NCBI GenBank assembly: GCA_017483765.1
Contig: JAFUVE010000047.1
Span: 25,201 to 89,200 of the forward strand
Reading direction: 5' to 3'
DNA length: 64,000 bases
Origin: Bacteroidaceae bacterium
Lineage (GTDB): Bacteria > Bacteroidota > Bacteroidia > Bacteroidales > Bacteroidaceae
In this document: positions 36,701 through 46,827 of the stretch, one piece after another
Position numbering within the stretch: the stretch's first letter is position 1
Layout: each line of letters opens with the position of its first letter
The notes under the pieces: generated by a model
Database searches by the model: none
Told to the model about the DNA's origin: nothing
What the model saw: the letters and a program-made list of their open reading frames with translations, nothing else
Made by a program: the position numbers and the translations under genes

Positions 36701-37576
36701 CCGGTTATTCTCAAAGGAAGCGGAACTGCTGGGTTCAGTGCGACGAATGTGACAGTGAAGGCAACTGATGGGCTGGAGAATGGTATTATGAAGGGTACGT
36801 ACAAGACAACGGTGGTGACGGCTGGAAACTATGTGCAAAGAGAGGCAGTCAGGGCTGATTCTTTCTCTCCTGTTGAAGGTGTCACGCTATATCTCGTCAG
36901 CGAAGGTGGGGAAACTACCATATACCCCTTCCAGGCTTACGCAACACAGGAAATGCAGTCTCAGGAACCGGATGACCCGGCTCAGCCCTACGAGCTGACT
37001 GTCACATCGGCTGGTGTGGCTACACTTTATCTCGATTTCGATGCTGTTATTCCCGATGAGGACTTCTTTGCAGCTTGTGCGGTCACCTCCGTGTCTGGCT
37101 CTACGGCTTATCTGAAGAAAATCAAGGGAAGCATTATTCCGGCTTATACGGGGGTCATGATTTTTGCAAATCCAGGGACTTACACTTTACAACCCTCTGA
37201 GGTTGAACCCACTGAAAATGTGCAGAGCATTCTCCATGGTGTGCTTGAGAATACACCAATCAACACGGTAAAGGCGAATGAGGGAGGTGCAGACATCTAT
37301 GTCCTCAGCAGAGGTATTGAGGAATACACAGGATTCAAAATCGTAGGTTCCACGGTCAAGACCATTACTGCAAACAAGGCTTATCTCGCTGTCAGCAGCG
37401 GTGGACAAGTCAAGGAAATCAATCTCTCATTCGGTAATGGGCAGACTACGGACATCACAGACATCAAGAATTTACTTGATCATTCCGATGTGTACTATGA
37501 CCTCTCAGGAAGGGTGGTGAAAAATCCCCAAAAAGGAATTTACATCTTGAACGGACGTAAGATTTATATCAAATAA
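33722..37576 (+). CDS. GH30 (subfamily 8-like) glucuronoxylanase on a multi-modular surface tail
   Basis: A secreted enzyme of 1284 residues. I start it at ATG 33722 because MRTKLMTLLLMCVLSVAQA is a clean signal peptide; an in-frame ATG eight codons upstream would spoil it. The GH30 domain spans about residues 20-420: IKGFGAF at the start, acid/base E161 in SIQNEPDW, nucleophile E248 in LWMTEYL and an Arg (R295) in YTAKRFYALMGDG. That loop is the region where GH30_8 enzymes hold the methylglucuronate carboxylate. A beta domain to about 420 and the shared tail follow, ending KGIYILNGRKIYIK. Predicted action: endo-cleavage of xylan next to glucuronosyl branches, complementing GH115 and GH98. 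Confidence 0.88.
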   Translation: MRTKLMTLLLMCVLSVAQAANVTMTVNNTKYQYIKGFGAFVCSPQFTYNHMSESEIRQVWGPNSTLKCNIMRLYLPIGENSFSQSLSTARLGKNLGLYVFASPWSMPAQWKTINSVNAKVNNSQNYLQEQYYGTYADYLNNYVTYLRNNGVSLDAISIQNEPDWPCEYAGCIFTTSQIVNFLANYAGRINCKVIAPETIGMSDNYANALLNSSAALANFEIYGGHQYAGVGSAFKNLANRGKELWMTEYLINWTEGDNKQDRNVSWASDAFNFANAINTCMLNNVNAWVHYTAKRFYALMGDGQRGTTSGQITKRGYILGQFSKYITGSTRVGSSFSSSDLSGSAYLSQTGDTIFAVVINSSSNSHYLTVSLPFYTNGGKRAVTTNSKNLQEDNLSFASATNRPAVTVEASSVTTLVFVNNSAVKVSDFNYDMATGRFIADPNNLTAGGDLQFNPSTGEITLPAGKTGTLTLAFGGADFSNVSKVKMSRDGDDLFNTLMIRNTAGNSVNTDGGAFYSSKYELNYANYQANSEAVATLVWTGTNDGTSAKTMNLRQILVQVDVTRADKLHEIPLDRWAFGIWDGIGANATKTANDDDMEYNIDQCIAGYGTIYGNGNVKALNYVDLTKYSKLRVYGDNGIRVRALFNRSTDTSTDFVEMAGEITDGVFEVDLSSVGEYAHMNALKVGGGTGAAWRVMVVDDNNPMDYRIYGKQYVADNLAEALDDASATNYDATGLTNSSAITLNAVNKNALINVDNSTRLSNTANVVVKNGNSYTAQNILLYDVSSAVADRPAAWFPSGSVIGSGATWTDSGNGTYTYHWDAGSTSTEVQIFNYIIERQDYKYVVVETASFTEQWGIRFYDDADNLITEQGYWAAQHGGNLIKEINIDSLFAVKNVSNKRAVLTKVRLYGFNADGGDVVVKSAYLCNKATDRIYPFYAPYDIEAATASISTTIENDGFKTFCIPFNVAVPENFTAYVLSEEKATQITQIQANMPVILKGSGTAGFSATNVTVKATDGLENGIMKGTYKTTVVTAGNYVQREAVRADSFSPVEGVTLYLVSEGGETTIYPFQAYATQEMQSQEPDDPAQPYELTVTSAGVATLYLDFDAVIPDEDFFAACAVTSVSGSTAYLKKIKGSIIPAYTGVMIFANPGTYTLQPSEVEPTENVQSILHGVLENTPINTVKANEGGADIYVLSRGIEEYTGFKIVGSTVKTITANKAYLAVSSGGQVKEINLSFGNGQTTDITDIKNLLDHSDVYYDLSGRVVKNPQKGIYILNGRKIYIK
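34990..37573 (+). repeat. Shared enzyme tail, copy 4 (on the GH30 head)
   Basis: From VKVSDFNYDMATGRF to the end: GADFSNVSKVKMSRDG, VDLTKYSKLRVYGDNG, WGIRFYDDADNL in place of WGVQFLDGD, PFYAPYDIEAA, SAGVATLYLDF and the C-terminal motif. Confidence 0.85.
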
Positions 37577-37637
37577 TCGCCTTTTGGCTTTAATTTATTA
37601 CAATTTTTCACTGATTGTAACATTTCTTATACAATTT

Positions 37638-37673
37638 GCAACGTTTGTGTACATACAGACGTTGCTTTTTTTT
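37638..37673 (+). terminator. Terminator after the GH30 gene
   Basis: GCAACGT (37638-37644) pairs with ACGTTGC (37659-37665), followed by eight T residues. Confidence 0.85.
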
Positions 37674-37674
37674 C

Positions 37675-37682
37675 TAATTTTG
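37675..37682 (+). promoter_or_regulatory. Candidate -7 element for the GH10-CE1 gene
   Basis: TAATTTTG lies immediately after the terminator T-tract and 65 bases before the ATG. TTTG at 37644-37647 is 27 bases upstream, a long spacer. Confidence 0.5.
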
Positions 37683-37729
37683 TAAACCGAAAGGAAACAC
37701 TCATCGCAACACCCAATTTTTGTGTCTAA

Positions 37730-39904
<2,175 letters not shown>

Positions 39905-39917
39905 AACGACTGCATAA

Positions 39918-39960
39918 TAAAGTAGGTCCCTTCTCGTTTTAGATGTAGGGACTTACTTTA
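39918..39960. repeat. Hairpin formed by an inverted half of the intergenic repeat
   Basis: TAAAGTAGGTCCC (39918-39930) pairs with GGGACTTACTTTA (39948-39960) over 13 base pairs with one G-T wobble. The right arm is the core of repeat copy 4. It sits just after the GH10-CE1 stop and may act as its terminator, but there is no T-tract. Confidence 0.7.
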
Positions 39961-39970
39961 TGTATGTCCG
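39945..39970. repeat. Palindromic intergenic repeat, copy 4
   Basis: Exact 26-base match to the element at 19821. Confidence 0.9.
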
Positions 39971-39992
39971 CATAGGATAATAATCATCAACT

Positions 39993-40018
39993 GTAGGGAC
40001 TTACTTTATGTATGTCCG
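39993..40018. repeat. Palindromic intergenic repeat, copy 5
   Basis: Exact 26-base match, 22 bases after copy 4. As at 23664-23726, copies occur in pairs in the same orientation. Confidence 0.9.
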
Positions 40019-40109
40019 AATCAATTCTCCCATTCCGGTACACTGCAGTTTTCTATGACACAATAATGCCGGCGAAAGACGGCAAATCCCTTCCTAAATA
40101 CCAACTAAA

Positions 40110-41729
40110 ATGAAAAAAATCCTCCTATCACTCATAGCTTTATGCTCTGTCCTCTCCGCTTCTGCGTTCAAGAAGGACAGCCTTTTCGTTGATGTCGACG
40201 GACAAAACCGCAACATCATCGTCTTCACTCCCAAAAAACTGAAGAAGAACTTCCCGCTTATGATTGTCACTCACGGCATGAACCAGAATCCTGAATACCA
40301 ATACGAGCACGATAAATTCTATCAGATGGTCGACACCGCCAAGTTTGTCGTTGCATACCTCAGAAGCGACGGAAACACTTGGGACACAAGAACGAATAAG
40401 GACAAGAACTTCGTGCTCAAGTCCATCGACTTCCTTTCTGAGAAGTACAAGACCGACCCTAAGCGGGTCTATTGGTCTGGATTCTCCATGGGATCCATGC
40501 TTATGTATCATTGTATGGGTGAGGTGCAGGACAAGGTCGCAGTTTTTGCACCAACAAGCGGCATTCAGTTTATGGAGCAGCCATGGAACAAATGCTCCAA
40601 ACCGGTCAACCTCATTCAGTGCCATCAGTTAGGGGATGATGTCTTCGCCTACGAACGATATCGCATCCACGACTATGTGGAGCACATGGCGAAGATGAAC
40701 GATGCCTCTACTTATATCAAACTCGACGACTATTCACCTTACGGTGATATAAAAGGTTCTAAAGAAGTGTGGACCAACATATCCTCAGGATGTGTGGTTG
40801 AGTTTTTTCTGGCTCAAGGTGGTGGACATATCCCAAGAATGGAGAACAGCGTTGAAATATGGAATTTCTGCAAACGCTTCAATCTTGACGACACGCAGAA
40901 CGCTGGTGGGGTGAAGAAGGTTGTGCTCAAGACAGGAGAGATGGAACAGCCCACAACATTCGACCCTAATTTCCATATCTATCTCTGCTTCGGACAGTCA
41001 AACATGGAGGGCAATGCCCCAATTGAGATTGAGGACTGCGAGAATGTCAACCCAAGGTTCAGAATGATGGCTGCTGTGGATATGCAGCAGGACAACCGCT
41101 CGAAGTTCAACTGGTATGTGGCTTATCCGCCGCTTTGCAGGGGAAACAACGGGCTCACTCCGGCTGACTATTTCGGAAGAACACTCGTCGAGAAATTACC
41201 TGAAAACATCAAAGTCGGAGTCATCAACGTGGCGGTAGGAGGATGCAGCATCAACCTCTTCGATGAGGACAAGTGTGCTGATTACATTTCTCATGCGGCT
41301 AACTGGCTCCAGGGCTTCTGCCGTCAGTACGACAATAACCCGTACCGCCGCCTCGTGGATTGCGCTAAGCAGGCGCAGAAAGTTGGAGTCATCAAAGGCA
41401 TTCTCATCCACCAGGGATGTACGGACAACACGCAGCCCGACTGGCCAGACCGTGTCAACCTCGTCTACACCCGACTGCTTAAGGAGCTCGGACTCAATGC
41501 CGAAGACGTGCCTCTGCTCATCGGAGAGCTCATGCATAAGGAGAATGGTGGTATCTGCCATGCCCACAATGAGGTCATCGCACGCACTCCACAAGTCATA
41601 CCGACAGCTCATGTCGTTTCCTCGGCTGGTTGCCCGGGTGCTCCCGACGGTCTGCACTTCACTGCAGAAGGCTACCGTATGCTCGGACGAAACTATGCTG
41701 AAGTCATGCTGAAACTCTTAAAGAAATAA
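40110..41729 (+). CDS. CE1-CE6 bifunctional carbohydrate esterase
   Basis: A 539-residue secreted esterase, signal peptide ending LSASA/F (residue 19). The first domain (about 20-260) is CE1: IVTHGMNQN, nucleophile S126 in SGFSMGSM and H240 in GGGHIP. It is a paralogue of the head of the protein at 20134. The second domain (about 285-539) is an SGNH hydrolase of the CE6/sialate O-acetylesterase-like group: S297 in CFGQSNMEG, a central NVAVGGCSI, and D513/H516 in PDGLHFTAEG. CE1-CE6 fusions are known acetylxylan esterases of xylanolytic Prevotella. Likely role: removing acetyl (and possibly feruloyl) groups so the xylanases can act. No surface tail is present. Confidence 0.92.
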   Translation: MKKILLSLIALCSVLSASAFKKDSLFVDVDGQNRNIIVFTPKKLKKNFPLMIVTHGMNQNPEYQYEHDKFYQMVDTAKFVVAYLRSDGNTWDTRTNKDKNFVLKSIDFLSEKYKTDPKRVYWSGFSMGSMLMYHCMGEVQDKVAVFAPTSGIQFMEQPWNKCSKPVNLIQCHQLGDDVFAYERYRIHDYVEHMAKMNDASTYIKLDDYSPYGDIKGSKEVWTNISSGCVVEFFLAQGGGHIPRMENSVEIWNFCKRFNLDDTQNAGGVKKVVLKTGEMEQPTTFDPNFHIYLCFGQSNMEGNAPIEIEDCENVNPRFRMMAAVDMQQDNRSKFNWYVAYPPLCRGNNGLTPADYFGRTLVEKLPENIKVGVINVAVGGCSINLFDEDKCADYISHAANWLQGFCRQYDNNPYRRLVDCAKQAQKVGVIKGILIHQGCTDNTQPDWPDRVNLVYTRLLKELGLNAEDVPLLIGELMHKENGGICHAHNEVIARTPQVIPTAHVVSSAGCPGAPDGLHFTAEGYRMLGRNYAEVMLKLLKK

Positions 41730-41740
41730 ATCCTGTTCAT

Positions 41741-41788
41741 GGACATAGTGAGCCTGCCATGGGCTCATTATGTCCATCCTCTTTTTTT
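41741..41788 (+). terminator. Terminator after the CE1-CE6 gene
   Basis: GGACATAGTGAGCC (41741-41754) pairs with GGGCTCATTATGTCC (41761-41775), followed by ATCCTCTTTTTTT. Confidence 0.85.
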
Positions 41789-41789
41789 C

Positions 41790-41880
41790 ATAATTCCCAT
41801 AATTCCCATAGTTCCCATAATTCCCATAGTTCCCATAATTCCCATAACTCCCATAACTCCTATAATTCCCATAACTCCCA
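41790..41880. repeat. About nine tandem copies of a 10-bp unit
   Basis: Degenerate decamers of the form ATAATTCCC(A) or ATAGTTCCC/ATAACTCCC run from the terminator to 30 bases before the GH115 start. Confidence 0.9.
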
Positions 41881-41910
41881 TTCTTCTTCATTCAAACTAA
41901 CGCACACACA

Positions 41911-44301
41911 ATGAGAAAACTATTCATTCTATTACTCATCATCGCCACTACTGCTGCACGCGCCGTCAATCTGGCCAAGGTGACTGTTGTAGTCGACAAA
42001 AACGACTGCCCGCTCGCGCTCAAACTGGCTGAGGTCATCGCGGACGACATCCAGCGGGTCTGTGGTGTCCGCCCTCCAGTTGCCAATGTCAAGACCAACG
42101 GACAAAATCTTATCATCGGAGTCTGCAATAAAAGCCGGTTCACCAACTTTCAGGAAGCTAAATCCCTGAACGGCGGATGGGAGCGTTTCGCTGTTAAGAC
42201 GGATAAGAAAAATGTGTATGTAGCGGGCAGCGACCCAAGAGGACTGGCATACGGCATTTTTTATATCAGCGAGAAAATCGGGGTCAATCCATGGTACTGG
42301 TGGGCTGACATTCCGGTGAGCCGACAGGCTGATGTCGATTTCAATGAGAACATGGTCTCCAAGTCTCCCTCTGTGAAATACCGGGGCATCTTCATCAATG
42401 ATGAGGACTGGGGACTCAAGACTTGGGCTGCTGAAAACTTTGAGAAAGAACTCGGAGATATCGGACCGAAAACTTACGACAAAGTATGCGAACTCATTCT
42501 CCGGCTGAAAGGTAATATGCTTGCGCCGGCCATGCATACTTGCACCGGGGCTTTCTACAGCCATCCCGAAAGCCAGAAGGTGGCGGACGAGTGGGGGATT
42601 ATGATTACGACCAGCCATTGCGAGCCTCTACTATTCAACAACGCTGCTCCGTCGGAATGGACAAAAGAACGCGACGGCGAATGGAACTACCTGACGAATA
42701 AGGAGACGATCTATAACAAACTCGACAACAGAATTCGGGAGACTGCGCAATACGACAATATCTACACGATGGGAATGCGTGGACTCCACGACGAGGCAAT
42801 GAAAGGATCCACCGACCCTGCTGTCAGGGCCAGGACACTCGAGAAGGTGTTCCAGGACCAAAGGGAAATCCTCACAAAATATAAAAAGAAGGATATCACG
42901 GACATTCCTCAGATTTTTGTACCTTACAAAGAGACACTCGACATCTATAATGCTGGACTTAATGTCCCCGAGGACATCACGATTGTATGGCCTGACGACA
43001 ACTATGGATACATGAAGCGCGTGAGCAATGAGGCTGAGAGAAACAGAAAAGGCGGTAGCGGAGTATATTATCATCTCAGTTATCTCGGCACACCTCACGA
43101 CTATCTTTGGATAAACACCACACCGCCCGTTCTTATGTACGAGGAGCTGATGAAGGCATACGAGACGGGAGCTGACCGCTACTGGCTGCTCAATGTCGGT
43201 GACATCAAGCCGATGGAACTGGGCATGCAGACATTCTTCGATTTGGCATGGGATGTGTCTGCATTCAATATCGAGAATGTCAATACGTATCAGGCTAAAT
43301 GGCTGGCGTCTGTTTTCGGAACGAAATACCAGGAACGTCTGCAACATGTACTTGACGAATATTATAGACTGGCATGGCAGCGTAAACCCGAATACATGGG
43401 ATTTGAGTTTGAATGGGACTCTGAGGAGAATAACAGACTGCATGATTCCGATTTCTCCTTCCAGGATGGATCGGCACAGCAACGGCTGAAGCTCTATTCG
43501 GAGATTTCTGAAGAGACACAGCGGATCATGGAGGAACTTCCACAGGATGAGCAACTGGCGTTTTTCCAAATTCTGCATTTCTCGGTCAAGGCGGCCGACC
43601 TCATGAACCGAAAATTCCTCTATGCTCAGCATAACCATGAGACGGGGAACACCGGAGATGCCATTCGCTCAAAGAAGGCATTCGATGACATCAATGCGCT
43701 GATGGCTTACTATAACTCGATGAACAACGGAAAATGGAATCAGATGATGTCGCAGGTGCCGCCGGGATTCGTGGCTAAATACCAACAGATGCCTGAGCTT
43801 ACTGGACATCCTACGGACAGATTCAAGTTGCCTGAAAGCCAACTGTATACACATTATGCTAATCAAGTCAATCTGGCTGATATGAAGCAGGACGGTCATT
43901 TCCGCTTAATCAGTGGTATTGGTACGGATTGGGTCGCTTTGCAAATGGGAAAACCATTCGACAAGTCGGCTGACCCGCTCTCGCTTTCCTCGCCAAAATT
44001 CGATATCCTGCTGGATAAGCCGATACAAGGGGACTCTGTCCGGATTCAGATATCAACGATTCCCATGTGGCCTGTGGATGATTCAAGAAGCAACCGCTTC
44101 GGAGTTTCTGTGGACGGACAAAAGCCGGTGATGTGTGAGAACAAAATCATCGAGTGGGCCTATGAATGGAAGATGCAGGTGTTTGAAAACAGAAAGGACT
44201 ACCTGATTTCCTTCCCTTTGGACAAATCTAAATCTCAACATACCTTGTCTTTGATTATCGGAGATCCGGGACAATTTATCCAAAAAATCACATATCAATG
44301 A
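41911..44301 (+). CDS. GH115 alpha-glucuronidase
   Basis: A 796-residue secreted enzyme, signal peptide MRKLFILLLIIATTAARA. GH115 removes (4-O-methyl)-D-glucuronic acid from internal and terminal xylose of xylan. The N-terminal domain (about 20-150) contains LIIGVCNKS and GSDPRGLAYGIFYISEKIG, followed by NPWYWWADIPV. The catalytic barrel starts near residue 155 with KYRGIFINDEDWGL and continues with TTSHCEPLL, GMRGLHDEAM and IVWPDDNYGYM, all typical of the family. A helical region and a C-terminal beta domain close the protein. It is at the short end for GH115, where extra C-terminal domains are common. Its stop codon overlaps the start of the GH95 gene (ATGA), so the two are translationally coupled. 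Confidence 0.94.
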   Translation: MRKLFILLLIIATTAARAVNLAKVTVVVDKNDCPLALKLAEVIADDIQRVCGVRPPVANVKTNGQNLIIGVCNKSRFTNFQEAKSLNGGWERFAVKTDKKNVYVAGSDPRGLAYGIFYISEKIGVNPWYWWADIPVSRQADVDFNENMVSKSPSVKYRGIFINDEDWGLKTWAAENFEKELGDIGPKTYDKVCELILRLKGNMLAPAMHTCTGAFYSHPESQKVADEWGIMITTSHCEPLLFNNAAPSEWTKERDGEWNYLTNKETIYNKLDNRIRETAQYDNIYTMGMRGLHDEAMKGSTDPAVRARTLEKVFQDQREILTKYKKKDITDIPQIFVPYKETLDIYNAGLNVPEDITIVWPDDNYGYMKRVSNEAERNRKGGSGVYYHLSYLGTPHDYLWINTTPPVLMYEELMKAYETGADRYWLLNVGDIKPMELGMQTFFDLAWDVSAFNIENVNTYQAKWLASVFGTKYQERLQHVLDEYYRLAWQRKPEYMGFEFEWDSEENNRLHDSDFSFQDGSAQQRLKLYSEISEETQRIMEELPQDEQLAFFQILHFSVKAADLMNRKFLYAQHNHETGNTGDAIRSKKAFDDINALMAYYNSMNNGKWNQMMSQVPPGFVAKYQQMPELTGHPTDRFKLPESQLYTHYANQVNLADMKQDGHFRLISGIGTDWVALQMGKPFDKSADPLSLSSPKFDILLDKPIQGDSVRIQISTIPMWPVDDSRSNRFGVSVDGQKPVMCENKIIEWAYEWKMQVFENRKDYLISFPLDKSKSQHTLSLIIGDPGQFIQKITYQ

Positions 44302-46706
44302 AAAAGTTTTTTTCTTTAGTCTTTTGCCTGCTCATCGCGGGTAATATCTGTGCACAGCAAAAGCAAAAGTGGCAAAACCTGTTATGGTACGACAAGCCGG
44401 CTCAAGTCTGGCTTGAGGCACTGCCTATTGGCAACTCCAAGCTGGGGGCCATGGTATATGGCGGTACTGAAAAAGAGGAAATCCAACTGAATGAGGAGAC
44501 TTTCTGGAGTGGAGGACCTCATAACAATAACTCCACCACTTCCCTTCAGCATCTGCAAGAGGTCAGAGACCTTATTTTCGAAGGTAAAGAGAAAGAGGCG
44601 GAAGGTATTCTCAACAGGGAGTTCGTGAAAGGACCTCATGGAATGAGATTCCTGTCGGCTGGGTCGTTGATAATCAATCTGAATCATCAGAATGTCAGCA
44701 ACTACAGACGCGAACTAAATCTCGACAACGCTACTGCTGTCACTTCCTATTCTTGCGATGGCGTGAGCTACACACGTACGGTCTTTGCGTCTATGCAGGA
44801 TAATGTCATAGTGGTGAATCTAAAGGCGGACAATAAAGGAAAACTCAACTTTGCTCTCGGCTATCAGTCGCAGATGCCGTTTAAGGTCAGCACTTCCAGA
44901 CAGGAACTTATCGCATGGATTGAAGGAGTGGAGCAGGAGGGAATACCAGCTGCGCTTAAGGCACAAACCATCACGAAGGTTATTACCGATGGGACAGTCT
45001 CTTCCCAAAGTGAGTCAATTAAAGTTGACAATGCGGCGGAAGCTACTCTGATTATCTCTGCGGCTACGAATTTTGTCAACTACCACGATGTTTCCGGAAA
45101 CCAACAGGCTAAAAATGATGCCTGTATCAAGGCCGCTGGTCAATTCAACTTTAAGCAGCTACTCAAGCGGCATACCGCTAAATATCAGCAGCAATATGAA
45201 AGGGTGCACCTCAGGTTGAGTGCGCTCCCTTCGGCTAAATCTGGCAAAGGAAATTCATCACCAAACGAATTGCTGCCTACTGACCAACGTCTTGACAAGT
45301 TCTATGGAAGCGACGACATGGGAATGGTGGCGCTGCTTTTCAATTTCGGACGGTATCTACTGATTTCATCTTCTCAGCCAGGAGGACAACCGGCCAACTT
45401 GCAAGGGGTGTGGAATGACAAGAAGAACGCGCCGTGGGACAGCAAATACACCATCAACATCAATGCGGAGATGAACTACTGGCCGGCTGAGGTGTGCAAC
45501 CTCTCTGAAACGGCCGAACCGCTTTTCTCTATGATTAAGGACCTCAGTGTCACCGGGGCTGAGACGGCTAAGACGATGTATGACTGCAGCGGATGGGTGG
45601 CGCATCATAACACGGACCTCTGGCGAATTGCAGGACCGGTGGACGGTGCACCATGGGGTATGTTTCCGAATGGGGGCGCCTGGCTTTGCACTCATCTTTG
45701 GGAACATTATCAGTTCACGCTCGACAAGAATTTCCTACGGGAATACTATCCTGTCATGAAGGGGGCGGCTGACTTCTACCTTGATTATATGGTGGAGAAA
45801 GACGGAGAATTGCTTGTCGTGCCCAGTGTCTCACCTGAACATGGGGGAAAAGGAAAGTCCACTCCGGTCTGCGCCGCATGCACCATGGACAATCAGATTG
45901 CCAGGGACATTCTCTCGCAGACATTGCAGGCTGCGCAAATTTTAAATCTTGATGCTGATTACCAGCAGAAACTGAAATCGGCTATCGCTAAAATTCCACC
46001 AATGAAGGTGGGACAGTATGGACAGCTGCAGGAATGGCGTGAAGACCTTGACGACCCTAACGACCAGCACCGCCACATCTCGCATCTCTACGGTCTGCAT
46101 CCGTCCAACCAAATTTCTCCCTACAAGACACCGGATCTTTGGAAAGCGGCTGGCGTAACACTCAACCAGAGGGGAGACCAAGCCACGGGATGGAGCCTGG
46201 GATGGAAAACGAATTTCTGGGCGCGTATGCTCGACGGCAACCATGCGTTCAAAATCATTTCCAACATGCTCAGACTTCTGCCTAACGAAGGAAAGGAACG
46301 GCAATATCCTGATGGCAGAACATTCCCGAATCTATTTGATGCGCATCCCCCGTTCCAAATCGACGGAAACTTCGGAGTTACGGCCGGTATCGCGGAAATG
46401 TTGCTGCAGAGTCAGGAGGGATTCGTTCATCTGCTGCCTGCTTTGCCTGACAAGTGGGTGTCGGGTGAGGTGCAAGGACTCAAGGCCCGTGGAGGATTCG
46501 AAGTGGCGATTGCATGGGACAACAACCACCTGACTGCTGCCACTGTCATTCCGGCTGTGGATGGTGTGCTCAAACTCAGATGCGCTGACCAGACTCAGGT
46601 AAAGAATTGCAGACTCATCAACTCGCACGACGGGGTATATGACTACGAAATCAACGTCAGAAAAGGTGAGAAAGTCAACATTCGTGTACCCAACATTTTA
46701 CATTAA
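44298..46706 (+). CDS. GH95 alpha-L-fucosidase or alpha-L-galactosidase
   Basis: An 802-residue secreted enzyme, signal peptide ending GNICA/Q (residue 19). The N-terminal beta domain begins WYDKPAQVWLEALPIGNSKLGAMVYGG, the standard GH95 opening. In the (alpha/alpha)6 barrel, NINAEMNYWPAE (about 385-396) carries the paired Asn, VSPEHG (about 512-517) carries the proposed acid Glu, and PPFQIDGNFG (about 683-692) carries the Asp that positions Asn. GH95 covers alpha-1,2-L-fucosidases and alpha-L-galactosidases. In a corn-xylan locus of Bacteroides ovatus a GH95 enzyme removes L-galactose, which suits this context better than fucose. The start overlaps the GH115 stop, and a strong terminator follows. 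Confidence 0.93.
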   Translation: MKKFFSLVFCLLIAGNICAQQKQKWQNLLWYDKPAQVWLEALPIGNSKLGAMVYGGTEKEEIQLNEETFWSGGPHNNNSTTSLQHLQEVRDLIFEGKEKEAEGILNREFVKGPHGMRFLSAGSLIINLNHQNVSNYRRELNLDNATAVTSYSCDGVSYTRTVFASMQDNVIVVNLKADNKGKLNFALGYQSQMPFKVSTSRQELIAWIEGVEQEGIPAALKAQTITKVITDGTVSSQSESIKVDNAAEATLIISAATNFVNYHDVSGNQQAKNDACIKAAGQFNFKQLLKRHTAKYQQQYERVHLRLSALPSAKSGKGNSSPNELLPTDQRLDKFYGSDDMGMVALLFNFGRYLLISSSQPGGQPANLQGVWNDKKNAPWDSKYTININAEMNYWPAEVCNLSETAEPLFSMIKDLSVTGAETAKTMYDCSGWVAHHNTDLWRIAGPVDGAPWGMFPNGGAWLCTHLWEHYQFTLDKNFLREYYPVMKGAADFYLDYMVEKDGELLVVPSVSPEHGGKGKSTPVCAACTMDNQIARDILSQTLQAAQILNLDADYQQKLKSAIAKIPPMKVGQYGQLQEWREDLDDPNDQHRHISHLYGLHPSNQISPYKTPDLWKAAGVTLNQRGDQATGWSLGWKTNFWARMLDGNHAFKIISNMLRLLPNEGKERQYPDGRTFPNLFDAHPPFQIDGNFGVTAGIAEMLLQSQEGFVHLLPALPDKWVSGEVQGLKARGGFEVAIAWDNNHLTAATVIPAVDGVLKLRCADQTQVKNCRLINSHDGVYDYEINVRKGEKVNIRVPNILH

Positions 46707-46747
46707 ACTTTAATCTTTAAACTTTCAACTCTGAAAGTAACATAGTG

Positions 46748-46781
46748 AAAAGTATCGGAAACATATTTCCGATACTTTTTT
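46748..46781 (+). terminator. Terminator after the GH115-GH95 pair
   Basis: A perfect 14-bp stem: AAAAGTATCGGAAA (46748-46761) and TTTCCGATACTTTT (46766-46779), loop CATA, with A-rich and T-rich flanks. Confidence 0.9.
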
Positions 46782-46794
46782 CTTAAATTTATGC

Positions 46795-46802
46795 TAACTT
46801 TG
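46795..46802 (+). promoter_or_regulatory. Candidate -7 element for the GH43 pair
   Basis: TAACTTTG lies 25 bases before the ATG of the first GH43 gene and 13 bases after the upstream terminator. A matching TTTG is not seen. Confidence 0.55.
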
Positions 46803-46827
46803 CAAAAACATCAAATTGTATATAATC

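Noticed and set aside
34952-36838. Open frame of 628 codons on the minus strand inside the GH30 gene
   Set aside because: It lies fully opposite a convincing secreted enzyme, has no signal, motif or initiation context, and similar antisense frames oppose the other tail regions; it follows from codon bias of the real gene.
40140-40625. Minus-strand frame of 161 codons opposite the CE1-CE6 esterase
   Set aside because: Antisense to the conserved CE1 domain; no independent evidence of coding.
41790-41880. Possible CRISPR array
   Set aside because: The unit is only about 10 bp with no unique spacers and no cas genes nearby.
46816-46827. TTG start giving four extra residues for the first GH43 gene
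   Set aside because: ATG at 46828 directly begins a good signal peptide. The same reasoning rejects TTG starts at 7243, 50575 and 56977 (minus).
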